This document shows, one piece after another, positions 7,614-15,405 of a stretch of DNA of 28,008 bases (its first letter is position 1; every line of letters begins with the position of its first letter). The stretch is from an uncultured Allofournierella sp. (GTDB lineage Bacteria > Bacillota > Clostridia > Oscillospirales > Ruminococcaceae): positions 1 to 28,008 of the forward strand of contig CALWNE010000039.1 in assembly GCA_944382705.1 (NCBI GenBank), written 5' to 3'. Under the pieces are notes generated by a model, which was not told where the DNA came from, did not search any database, and saw only the letters and a program-made list of their open reading frames with translations. Both the position numbers and the translations under genes were made by a program.

Positions 7614-8777
7614 TCAGTCCTCTACCATAATGTCCAGATCCGCCTCACTCAGATCGGGCAGAGCCTTCTCCTGCTCTTTTTCTTCCGCAGCCGGAGCGGC
7701 CGTTACAACCGGAGTGATAGACCCTTTGGCCTTTTTGCCGTTCTTCACCAGCTTATCGGCATTCTGGCGCACCAGCTCCTCGATTTCTGCCATCAGTTCG
7801 AGGTGTTCTTTGAAATAAATTTTCACATTGTCACGGCCCTGGCCCAGGCGGGTCTCCCCATAGCTGAACCATGCACCGCTCTTTTGCACAATGCCCAGGG
7901 TAACAGCCAGATCCAGAATTTCGCCGGTCTTGCTGATGCCTTCGCCAAACATGATGTCAAACTCTGCTTCCTTAAAGGGAGGTGCCACCTTGTTTTTAAC
8001 AACCTTGGCGCGGGTGCGGTTGCCAATGAAGGAACCGCTGGAGTCCTTCAAGCCTTCGATGCGGCGCACATCAATGCGCACAGAGGAATAGTATTTCAGA
8101 GCACGGCCGCCTGCGGTAACTTCCGGGTTGCCGTAGGAGACACCCACCTTCTCACGCAGCTGGTTGATAAAGATGGCCACCGTGTTGGTTTTGCCAATAA
8201 CACCGGTAAGCTTACGCAGTGCCTGGCTCATCAAACGAGCCTGAAGACCCACATGGGAGTCGCCCATTTCGCCTTCGATTTCGGCACGGGGCACCATGGC
8301 TGCCACCGAGTCGATGACGATGGCATCAATGGCGCCGGAGCGCACCAGGGCCTCACAAATTTCCAGGGCCTGTTCACCGGTATCCGGCTGGCTCACCAGC
8401 AGGCTGTCAATGTCCACACCCAGGGCACGGGCATACACAGGGTCCAGGGCGTGCTCAACATCGATAAACGCTACCTCGCCGCCTGCTTTCTGGGCTTCGG
8501 CCAGAACATGCAGGGCCAGGGTGGTTTTACCGCTGGATTCGGGACCGTACACCTCAATCACACGGCCACGGGGCATACCGCCCACGCCCAGTGCCAGGTC
8601 CAGAGAAAGGCTGCCAGTGGAGATGGAATCCACCTGCATCGCCACATTGCTGCCCAGCTTCATAACGGCGCCTTTGCCAAACTGCTTTTCGATTTGCGCC
8701 AGTGCGGTTTCCAGTGCATCCTTTTTATCGCCAGCTACCTTTTTGGTGGGGCTGGGAATAGGTTTTTTATCTGCCAT
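7614..8777 (-). CDS. recA: Recombinase RecA
   Basis: This 387-residue ATP-dependent strand-exchange protein drives homologous recombination and the SOS response. Walker A GPESSGKTT is at residues 78-86. The core runs through MLEVY-type and FINQLREKVGV segments, including the DNA-binding loops around GNPEVTAGGRALKYYSSVR. N-terminal basic and C-terminal acidic tails are longer than in some Firmicutes. The ATG is preceded by AAAGGAG at ten bases. recX follows four bases after the stop. The promoter is at 8905-8933 and the leader contains a hairpin at 8821-8854; I found no GAAC-N4-GTTC LexA box, so SOS control is not visible. Confidence 0.98.
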   Translation of the reverse strand: MADKKPIPSPTKKVAGDKKDALETALAQIEKQFGKGAVMKLGSNVAMQVDSISTGSLSLDLALGVGGMPRGRVIEVYGPESSGKTTLALHVLAEAQKAGGEVAFIDVEHALDPVYARALGVDIDSLLVSQPDTGEQALEICEALVRSGAIDAIVIDSVAAMVPRAEIEGEMGDSHVGLQARLMSQALRKLTGVIGKTNTVAIFINQLREKVGVSYGNPEVTAGGRALKYYSSVRIDVRRIEGLKDSSGSFIGNRTRAKVVKNKVAPPFKEAEFDIMFGEGISKTGEILDLAVTLGIVQKSGAWFSYGETRLGQGRDNVKIYFKEHLELMAEIEELVRQNADKLVKNGKKAKGSITPVVTAAPAAEEKEQEKALPDLSEADLDIMVED

Positions 8778-8820
8778 TGCTTTTTTGCTCCTTTGCTGTT
8801 TTGCTGCTTGGTTTTATTCG

Positions 8821-8854
8821 CCCCATTGCTGGCCTTTGCCAAAGGCAGATGGGG
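8821..8854 (-). other. Hairpin in the recA 5' leader
   Basis: CCCCAT/ATGGGG, CTG/CAG and CCTTT/AAAGG form a nested stem in the roughly 120-base leader of recA. No U-tract follows, so it is not a terminator. It could affect RNA stability or translation. Confidence 0.5.
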
Positions 8855-8904
8855 ATATTTGCGTTCCTCTTGCAGACGAGGTTTGTTTTTCAGTTCTGCT
8901 CCTT

Positions 8905-8933
8905 ATTATACACAACAAAACAGGAATTTACAA
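8905..8933 (-). promoter_or_regulatory. recA promoter
   Basis: On the minus strand TTGTAA (8928-8933), 17 bases and TATAAT (8905-8910) give a strong sigma-A promoter. The -35 box lies inside the terminator stem of the upstream operon. Confidence 0.75.
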
Positions 8934-8957
8934 CCGCAAGTTGTAGATTCCTGTTTT
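8917..8957 (-). terminator. Terminator of the lipoprotein-TCS-DUF1385-prmC operon
   Basis: Two 18-base arms (8917-8934 and 8940-8957) pair at 17 positions plus one G-T wobble over the five-base loop CGCAA. The minus-strand stem ends in TTTTGTTGT. It lies 22 bases after the prmC stop codon. Confidence 0.88.
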
Positions 8958-8979
8958 AAAGTCCGTTTTATAGGATATA

Positions 8980-9840
8980 TTAACCGGTACAAGGTACCTG
9001 TCCCAGAACCACACGGTCCCGCTGGCCCTCATCCTGGCAAATTTTCACCTGCTGGTAGCCTGCCTGCTCAAAAAGATTTTGCACGGCAGGGCCCTGCTTC
9101 CATCCCAATTCCACCATGAGCCAGCCGCCCGGCTTCAGGCAGTGCCGGTATGCCGGTACAATATGCTGATAAAAGGCCAGTCCCTCTGCAGGGGCCTCCA
9201 GTGCCATGTTGGGTTCATGGGCCAGTTCCGGCTCCAGCTGGGCCATCTCCTGGTGGCTGATGTACGGGGGGTTGCTCACGATTAAATCCACCGAATGGGC
9301 CGCAATCTGCTGCTGCCAGGTGAATACATCCCCCTGGCAAACCTCCACTTCCCCCTCCGGCAGGGCGTGGCTGGCGTTGTACCGAAGATACTCCAGCGCC
9401 TGTTCACTTTTTTCCAGGCAGCGCACCTGAGCATCCGGCACCAGCCGTTTGATGCCCAGTCCTACACATCCGCTGCCGGCACATAAATCCAGTACCTGGG
9501 GGTGGCTTACCTGTTCCAGCGCCTGAGCCCCCAGCTGGCAAAGCAGTTCGGTTTCCGGCCGGGGAATCAGCACCCCAGGCCCCACCTTCAAATTAAAATC
9601 CAAAAAGCTCCAGCTGCCCAGCAGGTATTGCAGGGGGTAGCGTTCCGCCCGGCGCTGGGCCAGCTTGGCCAACTGCTCCTGCTGCTGAGAGTCCAGGGCA
9701 TCCACCGCCCAGCGCCATTGGCTTCCTGCCACAAATTCCATCAGGCAGGCGGCATCAAAGGCAGCATCCTCCACACCAGCCTGCTGCAAAAATGCACGAA
9801 CCTGGTGCAGTGCCTGGCGAGGAATGGGAGAAATCACCAT
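8980..9840 (-). CDS. prmC: Peptide chain release factor N5-glutamine methyltransferase
   Basis: This 286-residue cytoplasmic enzyme methylates the GGQ glutamine of release factors using S-adenosylmethionine. An N-terminal helical release-factor-binding domain (about 1-75) precedes a Rossmann methyltransferase fold. Motif I appears as VLDLCAGSGCVGLGI, and the catalytic NPPY is at residues 190-193, followed by IS as usual in PrmC. RPETELL, another PrmC hallmark, is near 94-100. The ATG overlaps the end of the DUF1385 gene by 7 bases and has CGGAGGA upstream. In many Firmicutes prmC adjoins prfA; here it is the last gene before a terminator and prfA is not in the window. Confidence 0.95.
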   Translation of the reverse strand: MVISPIPRQALHQVRAFLQQAGVEDAAFDAACLMEFVAGSQWRWAVDALDSQQQEQLAKLAQRRAERYPLQYLLGSWSFLDFNLKVGPGVLIPRPETELLCQLGAQALEQVSHPQVLDLCAGSGCVGLGIKRLVPDAQVRCLEKSEQALEYLRYNASHALPEGEVEVCQGDVFTWQQQIAAHSVDLIVSNPPYISHQEMAQLEPELAHEPNMALEAPAEGLAFYQHIVPAYRHCLKPGGWLMVELGWKQGPAVQNLFEQAGYQQVKICQDEGQRDRVVLGQVPCTG

Positions 9841-10769
9841 AAGCTTTCCTCCGGCCGCTGGGGCAGTACCGGCGTAATGGCTGCAATGGCCACCTCAATC
9901 ATGGAGTCATCCGGCTCAAAGGTGGTAAGCCGCTGGAGCCACAACCCCGGCGCACTGATGATGCGGGTGCACAGGTTGTTGTAGCGGCCTGCAATCTTAA
10001 TCAATTCATAGCTGATGCCCATAACCAGTGGCAGCAGCAGCAGCTTGAGCACCACCCGCAAACCGGTGCTGCTCCAGGGCAGCACGCTGAACAGCAAAAT
10101 GCTCACAATCAGCACCAGAATCATAAAACTGGTGCCGCAGCGAGGGTGAAATCGGCTGTGCTTGCGTATATGCTCCACCGTCAGGGACTGGCCTGCTTCG
10201 TAACAGGCAATGGTTTTGTGCTCGGCGCCGTGGTACTGAAACATCCGCCGGATTTCCTTCATGCGTGTGCACAAATACAAATACACCACAAACAGGGCAA
10301 TTTTAAGTACGCCTTCCAGCAGCACCTTGCCCCAGCCCAGCGGCACAAAATGGTTAAGCCCGCCTACCAAAGCGGTTGGCAGAATCATAAACAGCACAAT
10401 GGCCATCATACCACCCACCACAGCGGCCAGGCTCAGCAGCAGATTCTGAATCTTGGGGCCGGTATGCTTGCTAATCCACTGCTCCAGCTTGCCGGGTTCC
10501 TCCTGTTGCTCTTCGCTCAGGCTCAGTTCCGCCGAGTGCATCAAAAACCGATACCCCAAAATCAGATTTTCAATCATAGCCACTGCACCCCGGATGAAGG
10601 GCAGCTTCTGCCAGCGGTGCGTTTTCACCGGCTCGGTGCTCAAATCAATGGTGCCGTCCGGCTTGCGCACTGCCACGCAGATGGTTTTGGGGCCACGCAT
10701 CATTATGCCTTCCATCAGGGCCTGGCCGCCCACGCTGGTTTTGAATCGTTCCTTTACTTGTTGTTTCAT
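9834..10769 (-). CDS. DUF1385 (YqhQ-like) membrane protein
   Basis: This 311-residue integral membrane protein has no firmly established function. The family hallmark GGQALMEGIMMRGP is at residues 14-27, followed by a soluble segment and then membrane helices around 100-130, 140-165, and two more in the C-terminal half. A conserved stretch HGAEHKTIACYE lies between the helix pairs. DUF1385 genes are often next to prmC/prfA in Firmicutes (yqhQ in Bacillus), as here, where the stop overlaps prmC by 7 bases. AAAGGAG lies eight bases before ATG. It follows the histidine kinase by 29 bases. Confidence 0.92.
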   Translation of the reverse strand: MKQQVKERFKTSVGGQALMEGIMMRGPKTICVAVRKPDGTIDLSTEPVKTHRWQKLPFIRGAVAMIENLILGYRFLMHSAELSLSEEQQEEPGKLEQWISKHTGPKIQNLLLSLAAVVGGMMAIVLFMILPTALVGGLNHFVPLGWGKVLLEGVLKIALFVVYLYLCTRMKEIRRMFQYHGAEHKTIACYEAGQSLTVEHIRKHSRFHPRCGTSFMILVLIVSILLFSVLPWSSTGLRVVLKLLLLPLVMGISYELIKIAGRYNNLCTRIISAPGLWLQRLTTFEPDDSMIEVAIAAITPVLPQRPEESLW

Positions 10770-10798
10770 GCCGTTTGCTCCTTTATTGCAAGCTTGCG

Positions 10799-12253
10799 TC
10801 AGGGTTGTTGCAGCTCATTGTTGGCCATTTGTTCCCACAGCCCGGTGTGATGCAAGGGCAGCCGCAGGGTGACGGTGGTCCCTTTGCCCTGCTGGGAGGC
10901 GATATCCACCGAGCCGTCCAGTGCCGTCATCACCTCATCCACAATGGCAAGGCCGATGCCGCTGCCACGCACAGCCCCTTTGCCTTTAAAGAACTTCATC
11001 TTTACATGCTCCAGGTCCTCCGGTGCAATGCCCCGGCCCTGGTCCTTCACCAGCACATACACACTGTCCCCATCCTGCAGCAAATCCAGGGTAATGGTGC
11101 CCCCTGGGGGCGAATATTTTACTGCGTTGTCCAGCACATTCACAAATACCTGCCGCAGCCGCCGGGCATCCGCCCAGATGGGGAGGGGCAGTTCCGGCTC
11201 CTCGTAAGAAAGGCGCAGTCCCTCGGCGTGGATGCGTGGCTCCATAAACAGCACTGCATCGGTGAGTTCCGCCACCAAATCCAGTGCTTCACACTCCAGC
11301 TTGACCCCACTTTGCAGCCGGGAAAAGCTCAACAGTTCCTCCACCATATCATACAGTCGGTCGGTTTCACGGCCAATGATGGACAGGCCCTTGCGGTAGC
11401 TTTCGTTATCCGGGTCCCGTATCTGCGCCACGGTTTCCACCCAACCACGGATGCTGGTAAGGGGGGTGCGCAGTTCGTGACTGACCGAAGAAATAAATTC
11501 ATTTTGCAGCCGCTCGGTTTTAGAAAGGTCCTGCGCCATCTGATTGATGGTTTGGCACAGGCGGGAAATCTCGTCTTGCCGCTCGCTTTGGGGCAGCCGC
11601 ACCGACAAATCCCCCTTTGCAATGGCCTCGGCGGCTTGTTCCACCTCTTGCAGCGGCTTTACAATGGAGCGGATAAAAAACACACCGCTCCAGGCACTTA
11701 CCAGCAATACGGCTGCGCCCAGGCCAAGGGCTAAAAAGGTGCGCTGCACCAGCATTTCGTCCACAAGGGTCATGCTGGTAACCATGCGCAGACCTGCAAT
11801 ATCCTCGGCGGCATAGGGTGTGAGCACCGTAATGGCTATAATCCGCTCGCCCGCCGGGCTGGTGTACACCGCCTTGCCCGCCCCCATGGTGGACTCAAAC
11901 GCCTGGGTAAAGTCCTGGGGGGGCTGGTCGTACTGCACCAGCGCACCGGAAGAAGCCGCTATTACCTGGCCCTGCTCATCCATGAGCATAAATTCAAATT
12001 TTTCTTTTTCGTCAAACTGCTCCACCATCCGCCGCAGCAGTTGGCTGCGTTTTTGGCTGGTTTGACGGGTGCTTTGGCCTGTGGTAATTTTCAGCTGCCC
12101 CTCCATACTGGAAATGCGGCTGAGCATAGCCTGCTCCACCGCACCATAGTAGGAAGTATAGCTTGTGTAAATGTAAAGGCTCAAGGCCGTTGTCACCAGC
12201 AAAAAGGTGGTGAGCAGGCTGCTGCGCAGCCATCGTTTGGTAATGCTGTTCAA
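10799..12253 (-). CDS. HAMP-domain sensor histidine kinase
   Basis: This 484-residue membrane kinase is the sensor of the adjacent PhoB/OmpR-type regulator. Membrane helix 1 (about 12-32) and helix 2 (about 178-204) flank an extracytoplasmic domain of about 145 residues. HAMP (about 200-252) leads to the dimerisation domain with phospho-acceptor His259 in SSVSHELRTPLTSIRGW. The ATPase domain has the N box with Asn376 (NVLDNAVKYS), the G1 box DQGRGI from 404, and the G2 box GSGIGLAIV near 430-438. The start appears to be TTG at 12253, eight bases after GAGAGGAG. The architecture resembles ResE/VicK/PhoR kinases. The signal is unknown. Confidence 0.94.
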   Translation of the reverse strand: MNSITKRWLRSSLLTTFLLVTTALSLYIYTSYTSYYGAVEQAMLSRISSMEGQLKITTGQSTRQTSQKRSQLLRRMVEQFDEKEKFEFMLMDEQGQVIAASSGALVQYDQPPQDFTQAFESTMGAGKAVYTSPAGERIIAITVLTPYAAEDIAGLRMVTSMTLVDEMLVQRTFLALGLGAAVLLVSAWSGVFFIRSIVKPLQEVEQAAEAIAKGDLSVRLPQSERQDEISRLCQTINQMAQDLSKTERLQNEFISSVSHELRTPLTSIRGWVETVAQIRDPDNESYRKGLSIIGRETDRLYDMVEELLSFSRLQSGVKLECEALDLVAELTDAVLFMEPRIHAEGLRLSYEEPELPLPIWADARRLRQVFVNVLDNAVKYSPPGGTITLDLLQDGDSVYVLVKDQGRGIAPEDLEHVKMKFFKGKGAVRGSGIGLAIVDEVMTALDGSVDIASQQGKGTTVTLRLPLHHTGLWEQMANNELQQP

Positions 12254-12289
12254 AAAACAGGCTCCTCTCCCTGGGGGCCGGGGAGCCCC

Positions 12290-12991
12290 TTATCCGTTCC
12301 AGCGGTAGCCATAGCCCCACACGGTTAAAATGTGTTTGGGGTTGGAAGGCTCGTCCTCAATTTTCATGCGGAGGCGGCGGATGTTTACATCCACAATCTT
12401 TACATCACCGTAGTAATTCTCGCCCCAAACTCCCTCCAGAATTTTTTCTCGCACCAGAGCTGTGTGGGCATTTTTAAAAAACAGCTCCATAATCTGAAAC
12501 TCCACCTGGGTCAGGTCAATGGGCTGGTCATCCTTGTACAGCACCCGGCTGCGCTGGTCCAGCACAAAGCGGCCACTGGTAAGGCGCATGGCATCCTGCT
12601 GGGGCGATGCAGCCGCTCCGCTGCGGCTTACCCGGCGGCACAATGCTTCAATCCGGGCCAACAGCTCGGAAATACTAAAGGGCTTGGTCATGTAATCGTC
12701 CGCACCGATGGAAAGCCCCCGTATCTTGTCCTGCTCCATGCTTTTGGCACTCAGTATAATAATGCCTATGCCATTATCCTGCTTGCGAATGGCCTCACAC
12801 AAGGAAAAACCATTCATTCCCGGCAGCATTACATCCAGCACTGCTGCATCAAATGTTTCGGGCCCTGCCAGCAGGGTGAGCGCACGCTCTGCACTGCCTG
12901 CCTCCTGCACCTGGTAGCCTTCCATCCGAAGGTTGAGGGCAATCAATTCCCGAATGCTCTCCTCATCCTCCACAACCAATACTTTGCGCAT
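12290..12991 (-). CDS. OmpR/PhoB-family response regulator
   Basis: This 233-residue cytoplasmic transcription factor has a receiver domain (about 1-118) and a C-terminal winged-helix DNA-binding domain (about 135-232). The acidic pocket Glu8-Asp9, phospho-acceptor Asp53 in VLDVMLPGMNG, Ser81 and Lys103 in TKPF are all present. The effector domain ends VDVNIRRLRMKIE to VWGYGYRW, as in PhoB-like proteins. Two ATGs occur; the second (12991) is preferred because AAAGGAGG is eight bases upstream of it but only two bases from the first (12997). It lies 63 bases after the lipoprotein gene and 36 before the kinase. Confidence 0.95.
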   Translation of the reverse strand: MRKVLVVEDEESIRELIALNLRMEGYQVQEAGSAERALTLLAGPETFDAAVLDVMLPGMNGFSLCEAIRKQDNGIGIIILSAKSMEQDKIRGLSIGADDYMTKPFSISELLARIEALCRRVSRSGAAASPQQDAMRLTSGRFVLDQRSRVLYKDDQPIDLTQVEFQIMELFFKNAHTALVREKILEGVWGENYYGDVKIVDVNIRRLRMKIEDEPSNPKHILTVWGYGYRWNG

Positions 12992-13054
12992 CTGCATCTC
13001 CTCCTTTGCAAAAATCAGCTTGCCGCTGGCGGGGTTCCATCCGCAGCCTGTACA

Positions 13055-14389
13055 TTACAACACAATAAACCCTTGGGCCATAGTTTGCAGCCAATTGCCA
13101 TACTCCAGCAAGGGCTGCTGGGTTGGCTCGTGAGCATCCTGCTCTTTTTCTGCATCCTGCTGCTCCTGCAATATCTTCACCTGTACCTGCTGGGCGCCAA
13201 GATTGCCCAGCCGGCGGTAGCCTTCATCCGCAGTGCCGGGGCTAACCACCCTCACTTCCAGATACGGCACCTGCCCATCCAGGCTGTACACCTGCCAGCT
13301 GCCCGGCTGGGTTCCATCCGCTACCATAACCTGCCCCTGCCAGCTGTCCGGCAGGGCCAGATAATAACCGTATTCCAGGTCTGCCACTCCAAAGCTTTTT
13401 TGGGGCGAACCCGGCGCACTATAATCCATCCAGCCTAAAAAAGTAAGCCGGCTGGGCATGAGCAGGCCGGTTTGGTTCTGCAATTCGTGGGGAATCTCCA
13501 CCGAACCATCTCCGTTGATGTCCCGGCTGCGCAGCAGGTTGGAGTACCGCTGGCTGTCTGTGTAAATAAAGGTTCCGTCTGTGGGAGTATAGGCAGAAAA
13601 TTGCTGCTCCACCCGGTCGTATTGCAGCACCATGCTGGCCAGGTTGCCTGCGGTGCCTGTGCGGCCATCCAGCACCAGCTGATAGCTGCCATCGGCCGCT
13701 TTGCTTACATACATTCCATCACAGCTGGTAAAGTACTCCTTGCCAATGTGCAGCTCCTGCGCCTGAATAAACTGGCCCTCCACCGTGGTGAGCAGCTGAA
13801 CGGTAAGGCCTTCCCCTGTTTCCGGCCCCATCAAAATCAAATCCTTCATACCGCTGCCGGTAATATCCTGCACCTCATACTGGGAATAAGGCTGTTCCAG
13901 CACCTCGGTAATGACTTCGTCCTGGTAGGCGTATACGGCCAGATACTTTTCGCCGCTGGCTGCCCCATAGCCCACCAGCAGCTGCATACCGCCCTCTGCG
14001 TGCATGGCGGCGGTATCCACACTTTCCACCGCTGTGGAAAGCCCTGTCCTCTCCTGCGTGACCTGCCAGCTGCCATTGATTTGTTCCAGAATGGCCAGAT
14101 GTACATTCTGCCCTCCGGTCTGGGTAGTATACAGGGCTGCTGCGTCCAGCTGGCCATCTCCGTTCCAATCCCCAAACACAAAGGGCGAAAGAGTTTCGCC
14201 CTGGGAGGGATATTTCAGCTGGGGGGCTTCGCCCAGATAGCTGTTAAGGGCTTTTTGCAGCTGGCTTTGGGGGCCGGTCAGCTGGGGTGCCCGCAGCATT
14301 TCCTCTACGCCGGTGGTGGCACTGGCACAGCCAGAACACAGCATGGCACCTGCAGCCAGCAGGGCCAAGCGATGGAATGTGGATTTCAT
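13055..14389 (-). CDS. FG-GAP/VCBS-like lipoprotein in a two-component operon
   Basis: This 444-residue exported protein starts with a signal peptide (MKSTFHRLALLAAGAML) and a cysteine-containing cleavage region, LCSGC, so it is probably membrane-anchored at Cys21, although Cys at -3 is not ideal for a lipobox. Three calcium-loop-like motifs occur: DWNGDGQLD (74-82), DITGSGMKD (175-183) and DINGDGSVE (290-298), the pattern of FG-GAP/VCBS beta-propeller blades. The start is fixed by AAGGAGG seven bases before ATG. It is the first gene after a perfect promoter and precedes the regulator-kinase pair. It could be an accessory sensor or an output of the pair; the sequence does not decide. No enzymatic motif is visible. 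Confidence 0.85.
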   Translation of the reverse strand: MKSTFHRLALLAAGAMLCSGCASATTGVEEMLRAPQLTGPQSQLQKALNSYLGEAPQLKYPSQGETLSPFVFGDWNGDGQLDAAALYTTQTGGQNVHLAILEQINGSWQVTQERTGLSTAVESVDTAAMHAEGGMQLLVGYGAASGEKYLAVYAYQDEVITEVLEQPYSQYEVQDITGSGMKDLILMGPETGEGLTVQLLTTVEGQFIQAQELHIGKEYFTSCDGMYVSKAADGSYQLVLDGRTGTAGNLASMVLQYDRVEQQFSAYTPTDGTFIYTDSQRYSNLLRSRDINGDGSVEIPHELQNQTGLLMPSRLTFLGWMDYSAPGSPQKSFGVADLEYGYYLALPDSWQGQVMVADGTQPGSWQVYSLDGQVPYLEVRVVSPGTADEGYRRLGNLGAQQVQVKILQEQQDAEKEQDAHEPTQQPLLEYGNWLQTMAQGFIVL

Positions 14390-14478
14390 GGCAGTGCCTC
14401 CTTGTTGGGCAGTGGCAGCCGGTGGCAACGGTTGACCTGCAAGCTGTGGCGGGCCCCTGCCCAAACCTAATACTTTTT

Positions 14479-14507
14479 ATTATAGAATGGAAGAATAAGC
14501 TTGTCAA
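14479..14507 (-). promoter_or_regulatory. Perfect-consensus sigma-A promoter of the lipoprotein-TCS operon
   Basis: TTGACA (14502-14507), a 17-base spacer and TATAAT (14479-14484) match the sigma-A consensus exactly on the minus strand. The upstream bases are very AT-rich and may act as an UP element. The predicted leader is about 83 bases. Confidence 0.88.
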
Positions 14508-14536
14508 TTTAATTCCAAATTGTATAATCTTGATTA

Positions 14537-14550
14537 AATATTGCAATATT
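14537..14550. promoter_or_regulatory. 14-bp perfect palindrome upstream of the promoter
   Basis: AATATTGCAATATT is a perfect palindrome about 30 bases upstream of the -35 and 18 bases past the ZIP stop. It is a candidate regulator site; AT-rich composition makes a chance occurrence possible. Confidence 0.4.
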
Positions 14551-14568
14551 CCCGCTTTTTTGGGGGAT

Positions 14569-15321
14569 TCAATGGCCCAGCATTCCCATTGCTGCAACCA
14601 TTACTACCAGGCCTGCCCCAAACCCCAGCGTCACCTGGCGACGGCAGCCTAATTCCAAACCAGAAGGCAACAGCTCGGCCAAGCTAATCCAGCACATAAT
14701 GCCTGCCGTCCAGGCCAGCATACCACTTAGCATGGACTGGTTCAAAAAAGCGCCCAGCAGGGCATAGGCCAGCAGAGCCGCCAGTGGCTCGGTCAATCCG
14801 CTTGCAAAGGCACCCAGCAGGGCCCGTGTGCGGCTGCCGGTTGCATAATAAAGCGGCAGGGCCACCGTCACCCCTTCCGGCAGATTGTGCAGGGCCACCG
14901 CCAGCGCACGGCTCACCCCCAGCTGGGGAGCCTGCAAGGTACCAAACAGGGTAACTACCCCTTCCGGAAGGTTATGGAGCATCAACACCAGGGTAGTAAG
15001 GGCCGCTGTGCGCAGCATCCGGTCTTTTTCTTTGGTTTGTTCTGGCTGGGGCAAAAGTGATTCCATGATTCCCGCCGTTGCCATGCCCAAGCACAGCAGG
15101 CTAATGCCCGCCCATGTGCCGGGCAGGGCGCCCATGCGCTGCTGGTAATGCCCCAGGGCGTGGGGCAGCAAATCCAGCAAACTCAGCGTAACCATGACCC
15201 CAGCCGCAAACCCCATGGAGCCTGCCATGGTTGTGCGCTTGGGGAACCGCATCACCCCCAAAATCCCCCCTGCCCCTGTGGCCATGCCCGCCAGCAGGGT
15301 AAGTAGTACTGCCTGCATCAT
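14569..15321 (-). CDS. ZIP-family divalent metal transporter
   Basis: This 250-residue polytopic membrane protein resembles ZupT/GufA-type ZIP transporters, which import zinc, iron or manganese. About eight hydrophobic segments are visible. The metal-site signature HNLPEG appears twice, at 116-121 and 145-150, in helices equivalent to IV and V; a further acidic motif, SLAELLP, lies near 213-219. A charged loop, PQPEQTKEKDR (about 91-101), separates the halves. The start is ATG-ATG directly after the deoC terminator hairpin, whose 3' arm contains the only plausible ribosome-binding site (GGGAGATGGGG). Metal specificity cannot be read from the sequence. Confidence 0.93.
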   Translation of the reverse strand: MMQAVLLTLLAGMATGAGGILGVMRFPKRTTMAGSMGFAAGVMVTLSLLDLLPHALGHYQQRMGALPGTWAGISLLCLGMATAGIMESLLPQPEQTKEKDRMLRTAALTTLVLMLHNLPEGVVTLFGTLQAPQLGVSRALAVALHNLPEGVTVALPLYYATGSRTRALLGAFASGLTEPLAALLAYALLGAFLNQSMLSGMLAWTAGIMCWISLAELLPSGLELGCRRQVTLGFGAGLVVMVAAMGMLGH

Positions 15322-15328
15322 AACAAAA

Positions 15329-15366
15329 CACCCCCATCTCCCTTGTTTTCAAAGGATATGGGGGTG
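15329..15366 (-). terminator. deoC terminator hairpin carrying the ZIP ribosome-binding site
   Basis: CACCCCCAT/ATGGGGGTG (9 bp), one A-G mismatch and then TCCTTTG/CAAGGGA form a near-continuous 17-bp stem over an AAAA loop. TTTTGTT follows, and the ZIP start codon comes immediately after. The 3' arm holds the purine-rich ribosome-binding sequence, so folding should also hinder ZIP translation. Confidence 0.8.
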
Positions 15367-15405
15367 CAGTTTGATTTTATGCGCTGCGCAGGGCTGCCGG
15401 TGGCT

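Noticed and set aside
5414..7630. Very long plus-strand open frame (about 738 codons) opposite pgsA, rimO and recX
   Set aside because: It mirrors well-identified minus-strand genes, is rich in His/Gly/Gln as expected for an antisense frame in GC-rich coding DNA, and shows no domain or ribosome-binding site.
8778..8904. LexA (SOS) box in the recA leader
   Set aside because: Half-sites such as GAAC occur but no GAAC-N4-GTTC palindrome was found by eye on either strand.
7383..9119. Long plus-strand open frame across recX and recA
   Set aside because: It runs antisense through recA, its leader, promoter and terminator, which no real gene would do here.
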